Origin: Caulobacteraceae bacterium
GTDB taxonomy: Bacteria; Pseudomonadota; Alphaproteobacteria; Caulobacterales; Caulobacteraceae
Direction: 5' to 3'
Length of the DNA: 62,892 nt
Assembly (NCBI GenBank): GCA_947475465.1
Contig: CANJLK010000015.1
Coordinates: forward strand, 1-62,892
Shown: positions 26,382 to 35,284 of the stretch, in pieces
How the letters are laid out: each line of letters opens with the position of its first letter
Numbering within the stretch: position 1 is the first letter of the stretch
The notes under the pieces: generated by a model
Database searches by the model: none
Seen by the model: the letters and a program-made list of their open reading frames with translations, nothing else
Told to the model about the DNA's origin: nothing
Program-made: the position numbers and the translations under genes

Positions 26382-27112
26382 ACGATCAACGGCATGACGG
26401 CGGAGCGACGGGCGAGGGGCGCCTGGGGCGGCTGCTGATCGTCGACGACGAGCCGCCGATCGTGCGGGCCCTGACGCCGGCCATGGCGGCGGCGGGCTTC
26501 ACCGTCTCGGCGGCGGCCGGGGGCGAGCAGGCCCTGGCGTCCCTGGCGGCCGAGCCCTGCGACGTGGTGATCCTCGATCTTGGCCTGCCGGACATGGACG
26601 GCAAGGACGTGATCCAGCGGATCCGCGAGTGGTCCGATGCGCCGATCATCGTGCTGTCGGCCCGCGACCTGGAGAGCGAGAAGATCGCGGCGCTGGATCT
26701 GGGCGCCGACGACTTCGTCAACAAGCCGGTGGGGGTGGGCGAACTGCTGGCCCGGATCCGCGCGGTGCTGCGCGGCCGCGAGCGGCGCTTCACCGCCCAG
26801 CCGAAGTTCCAGTACGGCCGGCTGGAGGTCAATTTCCCGGCGCGCCGGGTGATGATCGACGGCGAGGAAGTGCGGTTGACGCCGCGCGAGTACCAGCTGC
26901 TGCGCATCCTGGCGCGGCACGCCGGCCAGGTGGTGACCCACCGCCAGATCGTCACCGCCGTCTGGGGGACCGACTCGAACGCCGACGCCCAGTTCGCCCG
27001 GGTGCTGATGGCCCAGCTGCGCCAGAAGCTGGAGGCCGAGCCGTCCAACCCGCGCCTGCTGCTCACCGAGCCCGGGATCGGCTACCGCCTGCACGCGGAC
27101 GAGGAAGAGTAG
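26378..27112 (+). CDS. Second KdpE-like response regulator (OmpR family)
   Basis: A 244-residue regulator: receiver domain at about 18-130 with LLIVDDEPPIV, phosphoacceptor Asp67 in VILDLGLPDMDG, and Lys in FVNKPVGVGELLARIRA; winged helix at 145-240 with VRLTPREYQLLRILARHAGQ and RVLMAQLRQKLEA. It is more like E. coli KdpE in its GRLEVNFPARRV wing region than the first copy. It is coupled to the kinase by ATGA overlap. No potassium-pump operon follows; the next gene is a glycosyltransferase beyond a hairpin. Confidence 0.9.
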   Translation: MNDQRHDGGATGEGRLGRLLIVDDEPPIVRALTPAMAAAGFTVSAAAGGEQALASLAAEPCDVVILDLGLPDMDGKDVIQRIREWSDAPIIVLSARDLESEKIAALDLGADDFVNKPVGVGELLARIRAVLRGRERRFTAQPKFQYGRLEVNFPARRVMIDGEEVRLTPREYQLLRILARHAGQVVTHRQIVTAVWGTDSNADAQFARVLMAQLRQKLEAEPSNPRLLLTEPGIGYRLHADEEE

Positions 27113-27148
27113 GCGCCGTTCCCTCCCCGAAGTGGGAAACGGCGGCGC
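27113..27148 (+). terminator. Hairpin after the second KdpE-like gene
   Basis: GCGCCGTTCCC pairs imperfectly with GGGAAACGGCGGCGC directly after the stop codon, followed by ATAACGTCCTTATT. The stem has a bulge but is GC-rich. It probably ends the kinase-regulator transcript. Confidence 0.45.
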
Positions 27149-27240
27149 ATAACGTCCTTATTGGAACGCCGCGACACGGCGCCACAGACGTGCGGGTGCG
27201 GAGGATCGGGATCGTAAACGTCATCCTAACAGGAGGCGTC

Positions 27241-28041
27241 ATGTTCAAGCTTACGGCGATTGTCTGCGCGCATAACGAGGAGCGCCGCCTGGGGGCCTGC
27301 CTCGACCGACTGGCCTTCGCCGACGAGATCGTGGTGGTGCTGGACCGCTGCACCGACCGCTCGCGCAGCATCGCCGAACAGCACGGCGCCATCGTGGTCT
27401 CAGGCGTCTTTCCGCTGGAGGGGCCGCGCCGCGCGGCGGGCGTGGAGGCCGCGTCCGGCGACTGGATCCTGGAAATCGACGCCGACGAGCGGGTCGGGCC
27501 CGACCTGGCGCTGGAGATCCGCGGCGCGGTGCAGACCGCCAGCCAGTCGGGCTCCTGCCGCTACATGAAGGTCCCGGTCCACAACTATGTGGGCGACCGG
27601 CACATCCGCCACGGCTGGGGCGGCTCGTTCGGGACCACGCTGGCGGCGCGGCTCTACCGGCGGGGATCGAAGCGCTGGGGCGGCGAGCGAGTGCATCCGA
27701 AGGTGTGGTTCGACGGCGCCGAGGGGCCGCGGCTGACCTGTGGCCTGCGCCACCAGTTCGGCGACAACATCTCCTGCGTCCTGCACCGCCTGGACCGCTA
27801 CACAGAGCTGCGCGCCGCCGACATGCGTGAACACGGCGGCAAGACCGGGGTGGCCGACAATGCCCGGCGCGGCGTCCAGCGTTTCCTCAAGTGCTACATC
27901 AAGCGCGGCGGCTGGAAGGAAGGCGGCTGGGGCCTGTTGCTGTCTCTGATGGCCGGGCTCTATCCGCTGATCGCGGCGTTGCGCGCACAGCTTGACGCCC
28001 AGCCCGCGGAAGAGGCGCTCGTCCTGGCCCGCGCGGCCTGA
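27241..28041 (+). CDS. Family 2 glycosyltransferase, WaaE-like
   Basis: A 266-residue GT-A fold transferase. The N-terminal LTAIVCAHNEERRLGACLDR and IVVVLDRCTDRSRSIAEQHG bind the nucleotide sugar; LEIDADERVGPDLALEI holds the DxD-like metal site (about residue 80). It resembles the WaaE/KdtX-type enzymes that decorate the lipopolysaccharide core. A perfect AGGAGG site precedes the ATG. A paralogue in the opposite orientation is at 34364-35185. The next gene is a deacetylase-like protein, so a cell-envelope glycan is the likely substrate. Confidence 0.9.
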   Translation: MFKLTAIVCAHNEERRLGACLDRLAFADEIVVVLDRCTDRSRSIAEQHGAIVVSGVFPLEGPRRAAGVEAASGDWILEIDADERVGPDLALEIRGAVQTASQSGSCRYMKVPVHNYVGDRHIRHGWGGSFGTTLAARLYRRGSKRWGGERVHPKVWFDGAEGPRLTCGLRHQFGDNISCVLHRLDRYTELRAADMREHGGKTGVADNARRGVQRFLKCYIKRGGWKEGGWGLLLSLMAGLYPLIAALRAQLDAQPAEEALVLARAA

Positions 28042-28059
28042 ACGGACGCCGCGGGCGCC

Positions 28060-28842
28060 TTGTTTCATCCTGGACTCGAGATCGAACTGTTCCGCTGGCG
28101 GCTCGCCGGGCGGCGCGCGCGGCTGTGGTGGCGCGACGACGATGCGGCTGGCGCCACGCCGGCTCTTGAGCGCCTGCTGGCGATCTCGGCCGCGGGCGCG
28201 ACTCCCTTGACGTTGGCGGTGGTGCCGGCCGGACGCAAGGCCGCGCTGGCCGACCTGCTGGCGGGGGCCCTGCAGGCCGACGTCGTCCAGCACGGGGTCG
28301 ATCATCGCAACCGCCGCGCCGGGCCCGTGGCGGGCGAGTTTCCCCACGACTGGCCGCGCGTCAGGCTGACGACCGAACTGGCCTGGGGCTGGGCCAGGAT
28401 CGCGGGCCTGCCCGGCGCGCTCCCGGTCTTCGTCCCGCCCTGGAACGACGCGCACCCGCAGCTGGAACGGGCGCTGGCCGAGTGCGGTTACGCGGGCTGG
28501 TCGGCCAATGGCGCGGTTGAGCAGGCGCCGGGCGGGCGGCGCATGGACGTCCACCTGGACCTGCTGCGATGGCGCGGCGGCGCACGGTTCCGGGGGCAGG
28601 GGCGCCTGCTGGCCGACCTGCGGCGCGAGTTGGCCCGCCGACGCAAGGCCGGGCTTTGGACCGCGCCGGTCGGCCTGCTCACCCATCACCTGGCGCATGA
28701 CGAGGCCGCCTGGGCCTTCCTCGAGCGATTCATCGGCTGGTGCGGGCGGCGGGACGGGCTGGAGTGGTTTGCCCTGCGTGACCTGATCGGGAAGGGCGTG
28801 ATGACACCAAAGGCTGCGTCGCACCTGTGGGCGGTGGCCTGA
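28060..28842 (+). CDS. Polysaccharide deacetylase-like protein
   Basis: A 260-residue protein with the opening LWWRDDDAAGATPALERLL, the RDDD motif of the NodB-like fold (Asp as base and metal ligand), and VVQHGVDHRNR, an HxxxH metal-binding pair (about residue 95). FVPPWNDAHP is the third motif (PPWN). This subgroup, common in alphaproteobacteria, is thought to act on glycans but has few studied members. The frame starts at TTG 28060, 18 bases after the glycosyltransferase stop; no ATG or GTG fits upstream of the RDDD motif. It is likely cotranscribed with the glycosyltransferase. Confidence 0.8.
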   Translation: MFHPGLEIELFRWRLAGRRARLWWRDDDAAGATPALERLLAISAAGATPLTLAVVPAGRKAALADLLAGALQADVVQHGVDHRNRRAGPVAGEFPHDWPRVRLTTELAWGWARIAGLPGALPVFVPPWNDAHPQLERALAECGYAGWSANGAVEQAPGGRRMDVHLDLLRWRGGARFRGQGRLLADLRRELARRRKAGLWTAPVGLLTHHLAHDEAAWAFLERFIGWCGRRDGLEWFALRDLIGKGVMTPKAASHLWAVA

Positions 28843-28928
28843 TCGCCCGCGCAATCTTTCGTTGAATCGGTGGCCACTTCGCCGGATTGCGATTTAGGAT
28901 CGCGCTCCTTCCGCGAATAAAGGCGTCC

Positions 28929-29945
28929 ATGTCGGAGACACCCCAGCCGCCGCCCGCCGGTCCGGTCTCCGAGCACGAAGCGTGGCTGGAGGCGGTGCTG
29001 GAAAGCGTCAACGACGCCTTTTATGCGCTCAACGCCAACTGGCGCTACGTGGTGTTCAACCGGGCGGCGGAGGTGTTCTTCGGCCGCGACCGTTCGGCGG
29101 TGCTGGGCCAGCAGATGTGGGAGGTGTTCCCGCAAGGGATCGGCACGCCGTTCGAGGCCAACTGCCGCGCGGCCATGGAGCAGGGCCTGGCCAGCGCCAT
29201 GGAGACCGGGTCGGCGTTGCGGCCGGGCCGGGCTGTCGAGATCCGCATCATGCCGATCCGAGGGGGCGGGATCGCGGTCTCGCTGACCGACGTAACGGAG
29301 CGCCGGCTGGCCGACCGCCGCCAGCGCCTGCTGGTCAATGAGCTCAATCACCGGGTGAAGAACTCCCTGGCCACCGTCCAGGCCATCGCCGCCCAGAGCC
29401 TGCGCGGCGAGGAGGTCAGCGCGACGGCCCGCGAGCGGTTCATGGGCCGGCTGCTGGCCCTGGCCCAGGCCAACGACATCCTGGTCGCCCAGGAATGGCG
29501 CGGCGCCGACCTTCGGACCATCGCGGCCCAGGTCGCGAGCCCCTACGGCGGCCAGACGGACGGCGACCGGTTCACGATCGAGGGGCCGCCGGTGCAGCTG
29601 GGCGGCTCGGCGGCCACGGCCATGGCGCTTGGCCTGCACGAGTTGGCGACCAATGCGGCCAAGTATGGGGCCCTGTCGTCGCCCGTGGGACGGGTGGTTC
29701 TGTCCTGGACCGTGAAGGGCGAAGGCGAAGGGCGGAGTCTCAACCTGACGTGGCGCGAATCTGGCGGCCCGCCGGTGCGGACACCGCAGCGCACGGGGTT
29801 CGGCACGCGGCTGATCGAGCGCGGCCTGAAGGGCGAACTGAAGGCGCAGGTGACGCTGGACTATGCGCCGAGTGGGCTGATGTTCAGCCTGACCGCGCCG
29901 CTGGAAGAGCCGCCGGCCGACTATGAAGGCGTGGAAACGCCCTGA
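28929..29945 (+). CDS. PAS domain sensor kinase, HWE family
   Basis: A 338-residue soluble kinase. The PAS domain at about residues 15-130 (LESVNDAFYALNANWRYVVF and the FFGRDRSAVLGQQMWEVFP loop) is followed by the HWE-type dimerisation helix LLVNELNHRVKNSLATVQAI with the phosphorylated His, and an ATPase domain with GLHELATNAAKYGAL and the WRESGGPPV motif that gives the family its name. HWE kinases in alphaproteobacteria often feed the general stress response via PhyR-type regulators. No partner regulator is adjacent; the next genes are the TonB/YfiR/kinase group. Confidence 0.92.
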   Translation: MSETPQPPPAGPVSEHEAWLEAVLESVNDAFYALNANWRYVVFNRAAEVFFGRDRSAVLGQQMWEVFPQGIGTPFEANCRAAMEQGLASAMETGSALRPGRAVEIRIMPIRGGGIAVSLTDVTERRLADRRQRLLVNELNHRVKNSLATVQAIAAQSLRGEEVSATARERFMGRLLALAQANDILVAQEWRGADLRTIAAQVASPYGGQTDGDRFTIEGPPVQLGGSAATAMALGLHELATNAAKYGALSSPVGRVVLSWTVKGEGEGRSLNLTWRESGGPPVRTPQRTGFGTRLIERGLKGELKAQVTLDYAPSGLMFSLTAPLEEPPADYEGVETP

Positions 29946-29959
29946 ACACGGGCTGGAAT

Positions 29960-30005
29960 CTGTCGGGAACCCCACACCAATTTGGGCGTTCCCGTGCGGG
30001 GACAG
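29960..30005 (+). promoter_or_regulatory. Nested hairpin in the leader of the TonB receptor gene
   Basis: An inner stem GGGAAC (29965-29970) pairs with GTTCCC (29988-29993), and an outer stem CTGTC (29960-29964) pairs with GACAG (30001-30005). It lies between the HWE kinase stop and the receptor start at 30044. It may be a terminator for the kinase gene or a regulatory leader; it does not look like a cobalamin riboswitch, being too short and without its conserved core. Confidence 0.4.
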
Positions 30006-30043
30006 ATCGGGCGTCGTGAACGCCCGCGCCCGGGGGACTGGAC

Positions 30044-31962
30044 GTGGGGTGGACGATTACAACGGCAGCGTGCGTCGCTGCGGCGGGTCTGGCCAGCCTG
30101 GCCGGGGCGCCAGCGCAGGCGAACAGCGTCGGAGCCGATCCCGTCGTCGAGCGCCTACAATCCTATTCCCTTGAGGATCTGGGCAACCTGACCGTGACCT
30201 CGGTATCGAAGCGGCCGGAGCCCCTGGCCGAGGCGGCCTCGGCGATCTTCGTCATCACCCATGAGGACATCGCTCGCTCCGGGGCGGTTAGTGTTCCCGA
30301 AATCCTGCGCCTGGCCCCCAACCTGCAGGTCACCCAGACCAGCGCCAGCGGCTATGTGATCACAGCGCGTGGCTTCAACGGCAACCCGGGCGCCCAGAGC
30401 TTTTCCAACAAGCTGCTGGTGCTGATCGACGGGCGCAGCGTCTACACGCCGCTGTTCTCCGGCGTCTATTGGGACATGCAGGACGTCCTGCCGCAGGACA
30501 TCGAGCGGATCGAGGTGATCAGCGGACCGGGCGCGACCCTATGGGGCGCCAACGCCGTGAACGGGGTCATCAATATCATCACCCGGGCCACGGGGGAGAC
30601 CCAGGGCGGGCTGGCGGACGCCGAGGCGGGCAGCCGCGCCAGACGGCTTGGCCTGCGCTATGGCGGCCGGGTGGGCGAAGCCCTGACCTATCGGGTCTAT
30701 GGACGGGCAGTGAAGGAGGAGGCGACCCGGACCGCGGCCGGCGCCAAGGGCGGCGACGATTTTTCCCGGGTGCAGGGCGGATTCCGCATGGACTGGGCCG
30801 CCGCGCCGGCCGACCTGGTCACGGTCGAGGGCGACGCCTTCCGCGGCGCCGAGAGCCAGGCGGGAGCGGGTGACGAACATATAGCCGGGCGGAACCTCCT
30901 GGCGCGCTGGACCCACAGCGGGGCGAACGGTTCGGCCCTGCAGGTCCAGGCCTATTACGACCGCGCGGAGCGGGCGACGCAGGGCGGCGGCGGCAAGCTC
31001 AAGCTCGACACCTATGATCTCGATGTCCAGGACAGCTTCGCCCTAGGGGAGCGGCACAGCGTGGTGCTGGGCGCCGGCGTGCGGACCGGCCGCTACAGGA
31101 TCACCGGCACGCAGACCCTGTTCTTCAATCCGGCGGCCGGCGATCTCAACCTCAGCAACGTCTTCGCGCAGGACACCATCGCCCTGGCCCCGGACCTGCG
31201 GCTCACCGTCGGGCTGAAGGTCGAGGACGATCCCTATGTCGCGGCTGAACTGCTGCCCAATGTCAGGCTGGCCTGGTCGCCGGGAGATTCGGCCACGGTA
31301 TGGGCGGCGGTCTCCAAGGCGGTGCGCTCACCGACCCCGTTCGACCGCGACGTTGTCGAGAAGCTCAGCCCCACCGCCAGTCCACAGCTGATCGGCGACG
31401 CCGGGTTCCAGCACGAGAAACTGACGGCCTACCAGGCCGGGGCGCGCTTCCAGCCCAGCGCGCGGGGTTCGTTCTCGATCTCGGCCTACTACAATGTCTA
31501 CGACCAGCTGCGGACCATCGAGCTGTCGCCTGGGCCGCGGCTGCCGCTGGTCTGGGCCAACCTGATGGAGGGCTCGACCCACGGGATCGAGGCCTGGGGC
31601 GATTACCGCGTCGCCGCGTGGTGGCGGGCCTGCATGAGGACCTGAAGTTCAAGCCTGGCGCACTGGGCCTCCTGGGCGTGACCCAGGCCGGGCTCGATCC
31701 GAAATTCCAGGCGGTGCTGAAGTCGTCCATGGACCTGGCCGGGCGGGTAACCCTGGACGGCGACCTGCGCTATGTCGGCGCCCTCCCGGGCGGCGGGGCC
31801 CCGGCCTATGTGGAGGCGAACGGCCGGTTGGGCTGGGCGGTGAACGACCGGGTCGAGATCTCGCTCTCCGGCCGCAACCTGCTGCACGCGCGCCACGTGG
31901 AATATCCAGGGGCCGCGGCCATCCCGCGCAGCGTCACCGCCGACCTGCAATGGCGGTTCTGA
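30044..31962 (+). pseudogene. TonB-dependent receptor, frameshifted near the C-terminus
   Basis: An outer membrane receptor with signal peptide (MGWTITTAACVAAAGLASLA), a YSLEDLGNLTVTSVSKRPEP lead-in, plug (VPEILRLAPNLQVT, LVLIDGRSVYTPLFSGVYWD, SGPGATLWGANAVNGVINII) and barrel. The first frame ends at 31645 (WGDYRVAAWWRACMRT). The rest of the barrel, from LHEDLKFKPGAL to a normal Phe-ended strand SVTADLQWRF, continues in another frame to 31962. A loss of one base (mod 3) near 31615-31630 explains this. It is either a real mutation or an assembly error. This receptor type is usually found with YfiR-family and histidine kinase genes, as here. Confidence 0.85.
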
Positions 31963-31984
31963 GCCTTCCGACCGCCCGGGCGGG

Positions 31985-32518
31985 GTGGGCCTGACCATAT
32001 TGGGCCTGGCCGCCGTGTGGCTGGCGATGGCCGCAGACGCCCGCGCCCAGGAGCCGACGCTGGAGCTGGCGGTCAAGGCGACCTACCTCTACAAGCTCGC
32101 GCCCTTCGTCACCTGGCCGGCGACCGTGCTGGGCGACCCGACCGCGCCGCTGGCGATCTGCGTCCAGGGCGTCGATCCCTTCGGGGCGATCCTGGACCGG
32201 GCGGTGGCCGGCCAAGGGGTGGGCAGCCATCCGATCCAGGTGCGGCGCCTGGCCCGGATCGACGCTCATTCCGGCTGCCAGATCGCCTTCGTGGGCGGCT
32301 CGCCTGCGCAATCGGCGGCCCAGGCTCTGGCGCAGGTGGACGAGGCCGCCGTGCTGACCGTCACCGGCGAGGCCGCGACACCGAGGGACCACGGCATCGT
32401 CCACCTGCGGCTGGTGGGGGGCAAGGTGCGCTTCAGCATCGACGCCTCCCAGGCCGAGGAGAGCGGCCTGGCGATCAGCTCCAAGCTGCTGGCGCTGGCG
32501 GTGCAGGTGAAGCGATGA
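31985..32518 (+). CDS. YfiR-family periplasmic protein (DUF4154)
   Basis: A 177-residue exported protein with a signal peptide (LTILGLAAVWLAMAADARAQ). The family core follows: LAVKATYLYKLAPFVTWPAT, then a CVQGVDPFG loop, a Cys in HSGCQIAFVGG (two cysteines could form a disulfide), and the closing VRFSIDASQAEESGLAISSK with LLALAV. In Pseudomonas, YfiR is the periplasmic repressor of the diguanylate cyclase YfiN (TpbB). Here the partner downstream is a hybrid kinase, overlapped by ATGA. The GTG at 31985 follows the receptor stop by 22 bases, so receptor, YfiR-like protein and kinase form one operon. Confidence 0.88.
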   Translation: MGLTILGLAAVWLAMAADARAQEPTLELAVKATYLYKLAPFVTWPATVLGDPTAPLAICVQGVDPFGAILDRAVAGQGVGSHPIQVRRLARIDAHSGCQIAFVGGSPAQSAAQALAQVDEAAVLTVTGEAATPRDHGIVHLRLVGGKVRFSIDASQAEESGLAISSKLLALAVQVKR

Positions 32519-34254
32519 GCGGGCTGATCAAAGCCGACGCGTCCGACCGGCGGTTGGTGCGGGCGGCCTGGACCGCAGCCGGGGCGCTTCTGGCCATCGG
32601 CCTGCTGGTGGGCGCGCGCACGGAACTGGACTATCGCCGCCAGGCCGCGCGGCAGGTGGAGGTGCAGGCCGACATCCTGGCGGCCAGCGCCAGCGCGGCG
32701 CTGGCCTTCGACGACCGCCAGGCGCTGCGCGAATATGTCGATGGGCTGAGGGTGAACCCGTCGCTCGCCTCGGCGGCGATCTATGACGCCAGCGGACGGG
32801 CGGTGGTGACCATATACCGAGAGCGGGCCGGTCCGCCGCCGGCGCGGGCGGGCGTCGTCGGGACGAGGGCCGACGGGCGGCGGATCCGCGTGCTGCGTCC
32901 GGTAGCCGAGCGGGGCGAGCGGCTGGGCACGGTCTATATGGAGACCGCGCCGGAATCCTGGGCCGACATGCTGAGCCGACACGCGGGCCTGGGTCTGCTG
33001 ACGGTGATGGCCTTCCTGCTGCTTAGCGTGGTGACGGCGGCGGCGGCCCAGTTGCAGGCGCGCGCGGCGCAATTGATCCTCGCCAACGCCCGGCTGCGCG
33101 AGGAAATGGACGCCCGCGGCAAGGCGGAAGAGGCGCTGCGGCAGAGCCAGAAGATGGAGGCCCTGGGCCAGCTGACCGGCGGGATTGCCCATGATTTCAA
33201 CAACCTATTGCAGGTTGTTCACGGCGCGTTTGAGCTGATCCGCCGCCGGCCGGAGGATGCGGTCAAGGTCGCGGCCTGGTCGGTGAACGGGCTGCAGGCG
33301 GCCGAGCGGGGCGCCAGCCTGACTCGCCAGCTGCTGGCCTTCTCCCGCAGCCAGAAGCTGGAGCTACGCCCCTTCGTGGTGGGCGGGCTGATCGGCGACA
33401 TGCGCGAGCTGCTGACTCGTACCCTGGGTTCGGAGATCGCGCTGGCGGTCGATCTGGGGGACGGCGAAACCCCGGTGTTGTCGGACCGCACCCAGCTGGA
33501 ACTGGCCGTGCTGAATCTTGCGATCAATGCGCGCGACGCCATGCCGGAGGGCGGGCTGCTTACGCTGACCACCAAGATCGTTTCGGTGGCGGCGGGCGAT
33601 CCCCTGCTGGAGGCCGGCGAATATGTCGAGCTCAGCGTCGTCGACACCGGGGTGGGCATGTCGCCGGCGGTGATGGAGCGGGCCTTCGATCCGTTCTTCA
33701 CGACCAAGGGGGTCGGCAAGGGAACGGGCCTTGGCCTGAGCCAGGTCTATGGGGTGGCCCGCCAGGCGGGCGGAGCGGCGCGGATCGCCGCGGGCCTGGG
33801 CGGCGGGACGGTGGTGAGCCTTTTCCTGCGCAGCTCGACCGCGACGCCCGAGGGTCCCCAGGCGCCGTCGCCGCAGCCGGCCGTCCTGGCGCCGGCCGAG
33901 GGCCGCACTGTCCTGGTGGTCGATGACGAAGCGCCGGTCCGCGACCTGGTTTGCGAGACCCTGCGGATGTTGGGCTACCGGGTGCTGGAGGCCGACAGCG
34001 GCGCCCAGGCCCTGGCGATCCTGGAGACGGAGGCGCCGAATCTGATGCTGTGCGACTTCGCGATGCCGGTGATGAACGGTGCGGAGCTGGCTTTGCTGGC
34101 CCGGCGCCGCCGGCCGGACATGCCGATCGTCTTTGCCAGCGGGCACGCGGACACCGCCGCGGTGGAAGCAGCCCTGGGCGGCCAGGCGCAGATCCTGCGC
34201 AAGCCGTTCAACCTGGAGACGCTCGCCGAAACCCTGGCGCGTCTGTTGGGCTAG
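32515..34254 (+). CDS. Hybrid histidine kinase with CHASE8-like periplasmic sensor
   Basis: A 579-residue membrane kinase. TM1 is at about residues 17-37, followed by a periplasmic domain (about 40-160) whose start, [20 protein letters not shown], and [17 protein letters not shown] match the CHASE8 sensor of YfiN. TM2 is at about 160-182, then a short coiled coil ([20 protein letters not shown]), HisKA with [14 protein letters not shown], HATPase with [20 protein letters not shown] and [11 protein letters not shown], and a C-terminal receiver with [11 protein letters not shown], phospho-Asp in [13 protein letters not shown] and KPF. The output is thus phosphotransfer, not a GGDEF domain. Start ATG overlaps the yfiR-like stop. 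Confidence 0.92.
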   Translation: MSGLIKADASDRRLVRAAWTAAGALLAIGLLVGARTELDYRRQAARQVEVQADILAASASAALAFDDRQALREYVDGLRVNPSLASAAIYDASGRAVVTIYRERAGPPPARAGVVGTRADGRRIRVLRPVAERGERLGTVYMETAPESWADMLSRHAGLGLLTVMAFLLLSVVTAAAAQLQARAAQLILANARLREEMDARGKAEEALRQSQKMEALGQLTGGIAHDFNNLLQVVHGAFELIRRRPEDAVKVAAWSVNGLQAAERGASLTRQLLAFSRSQKLELRPFVVGGLIGDMRELLTRTLGSEIALAVDLGDGETPVLSDRTQLELAVLNLAINARDAMPEGGLLTLTTKIVSVAAGDPLLEAGEYVELSVVDTGVGMSPAVMERAFDPFFTTKGVGKGTGLGLSQVYGVARQAGGAARIAAGLGGGTVVSLFLRSSTATPEGPQAPSPQPAVLAPAEGRTVLVVDDEAPVRDLVCETLRMLGYRVLEADSGAQALAILETEAPNLMLCDFAMPVMNGAELALLARRRRPDMPIVFASGHADTAAVEAALGGQAQILRKPFNLETLAETLARLLG

Positions 34255-34300
34255 CGCGCGTCAGGCGGAAGTGGATACCGGTTTCGCCGCCCGGCGCGCT
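34253..34300. repeat. REP-like palindrome after the hybrid kinase gene
   Basis: Arms AGCGCG (34253-34258) and CGCGCT (34295-34300) enclose GGCGGAA and TTTCGCC. The central text GAAGTGGATACCGGTTTCG resembles the dispersed intergenic palindromes with CCGGTTTCCACTT words that are abundant in Rhizobiales and relatives. Only one copy is seen in the window. Confidence 0.5.
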
Positions 34301-34328
34301 CTAAATATTTGAAGATAAACCCTTCTTG

Positions 34329-34357
34329 CCCGGTTCAGGGGGTTCACCTGAACCGGG
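34329..34357. terminator. Hairpin between converging kinase and glycosyltransferase genes
   Basis: A perfect 10-base-pair stem (CCCGGTTCAG against CTGAACCGGG) with a nine-base loop, between two convergent genes and six bases from the glycosyltransferase stop. No T tract; probably marks the transcript ends. Confidence 0.55.
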
Positions 34358-34363
34358 AAGGGT

Positions 34364-35185
34364 CTAGCCTGCCCGGCCGATGCGGGTGGGCTGGGTGACG
34401 GTGACATTGGCGTTGGCGCTGGCCACAGCGCGGGCCTTGACCAGTTCGCGCGCGCGCAGTCCCGACAGGACCGGGTCGAGGGCCGCCATGAGCGAGACCA
34501 GGAAACCCAGTTCCCCGTCGCGAAGGCCCTGGCGCCAGACATAGCAGGTCCAGAACAGACGCAGGCCACGCAGCACGTCGTCAAGCATGCGGCCGGGCGC
34601 GCCGGCGTCGGCGATGTCCTGGGCCCGCAGCCAGGTCTGGCGGTTGAGATGGGCGATCATGTCGCCGGCGTCGGTGTGGGCCTGGCGGCGCAGGGGCGAT
34701 TCCAGGGCCCCGGCGGCGCGTCCGTCCAGCACAATGCGGGGCTCGACCCGGCGGGCCTTCCAGCGCTTGACGCGGCGGCGATAGAGGCGGGCGGCCGTGG
34801 CCTCTCCGAACCCCGCGCCCCAGCCCCGGCGGACCAGGCGCTCGCCCACGAAGTTCTCCACCGGCACGTCGAACCAGTCGCCGCCGGGACGGCCGTGGAT
34901 GGCGGCGCGGACCTCATAGGCCAGGGCCGGGCTGACTTGTTCGTCGGTCTCGATCTCGAGGATCCATTCGCCAAGGCAGGCGGCGACGCCGGCGGTCTTG
35001 CGCTGGCCTTCCAAGGGAAAAATGCCGTCCACGACGCGGGCGCCGAACTGGCGAGCGATCTCCTGGGTGCGGTCGGTGCAGCGGTCGGCGACGACCACGA
35101 TCTCGTCGCAGAATTCAAGGCGGCGCAGGCAGTCCGCGAGCCGCGTTTCGTCGTTATGCGCACACACCAGCGCTGAGAGCTTCAC
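34364..35185 (-). CDS. Family 2 glycosyltransferase, WaaE-like (paralogue)
   Basis: A 273-residue GT-A transferase, a relative of the one at 27241-28041: LSALVCAHNDETRLADCLRR, EIVVVADRCTDRTQEIARQF, GIFPLEGQRKTAGV, and LEIETDEQVSPALAYEVRAA, where the usual Asp-rich DADE site reads ETDE. Mid-protein VPVENFVGERLVRRGWGAGF matches the YVGDRHIRHGWGGSF of the paralogue. Its likely role is adding a sugar to lipopolysaccharide or another envelope glycan. It is the last gene of the minus-strand run, 100 bases after the TonB receptor stop. Confidence 0.88.
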   Translation of the reverse strand: MKLSALVCAHNDETRLADCLRRLEFCDEIVVVADRCTDRTQEIARQFGARVVDGIFPLEGQRKTAGVAACLGEWILEIETDEQVSPALAYEVRAAIHGRPGGDWFDVPVENFVGERLVRRGWGAGFGEATAARLYRRRVKRWKARRVEPRIVLDGRAAGALESPLRRQAHTDAGDMIAHLNRQTWLRAQDIADAGAPGRMLDDVLRGLRLFWTCYVWRQGLRDGELGFLVSLMAALDPVLSGLRARELVKARAVASANANVTVTQPTRIGRAG

Positions 35186-35284
35186 TTCGCGACACCCCGT
35201 CCCGAGTCCCGCGGCCTTAACCAGCCGTCAAGGTTGAGACGCCGCTGTTAAGCTTTGCCCCCCCTATCGGCGGATTGCGGAATC

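Noticed and set aside
30006..30043. Cobalamin riboswitch before the TonB receptor gene
   Set aside because: The leader is too short and I see no B12-box-like core.
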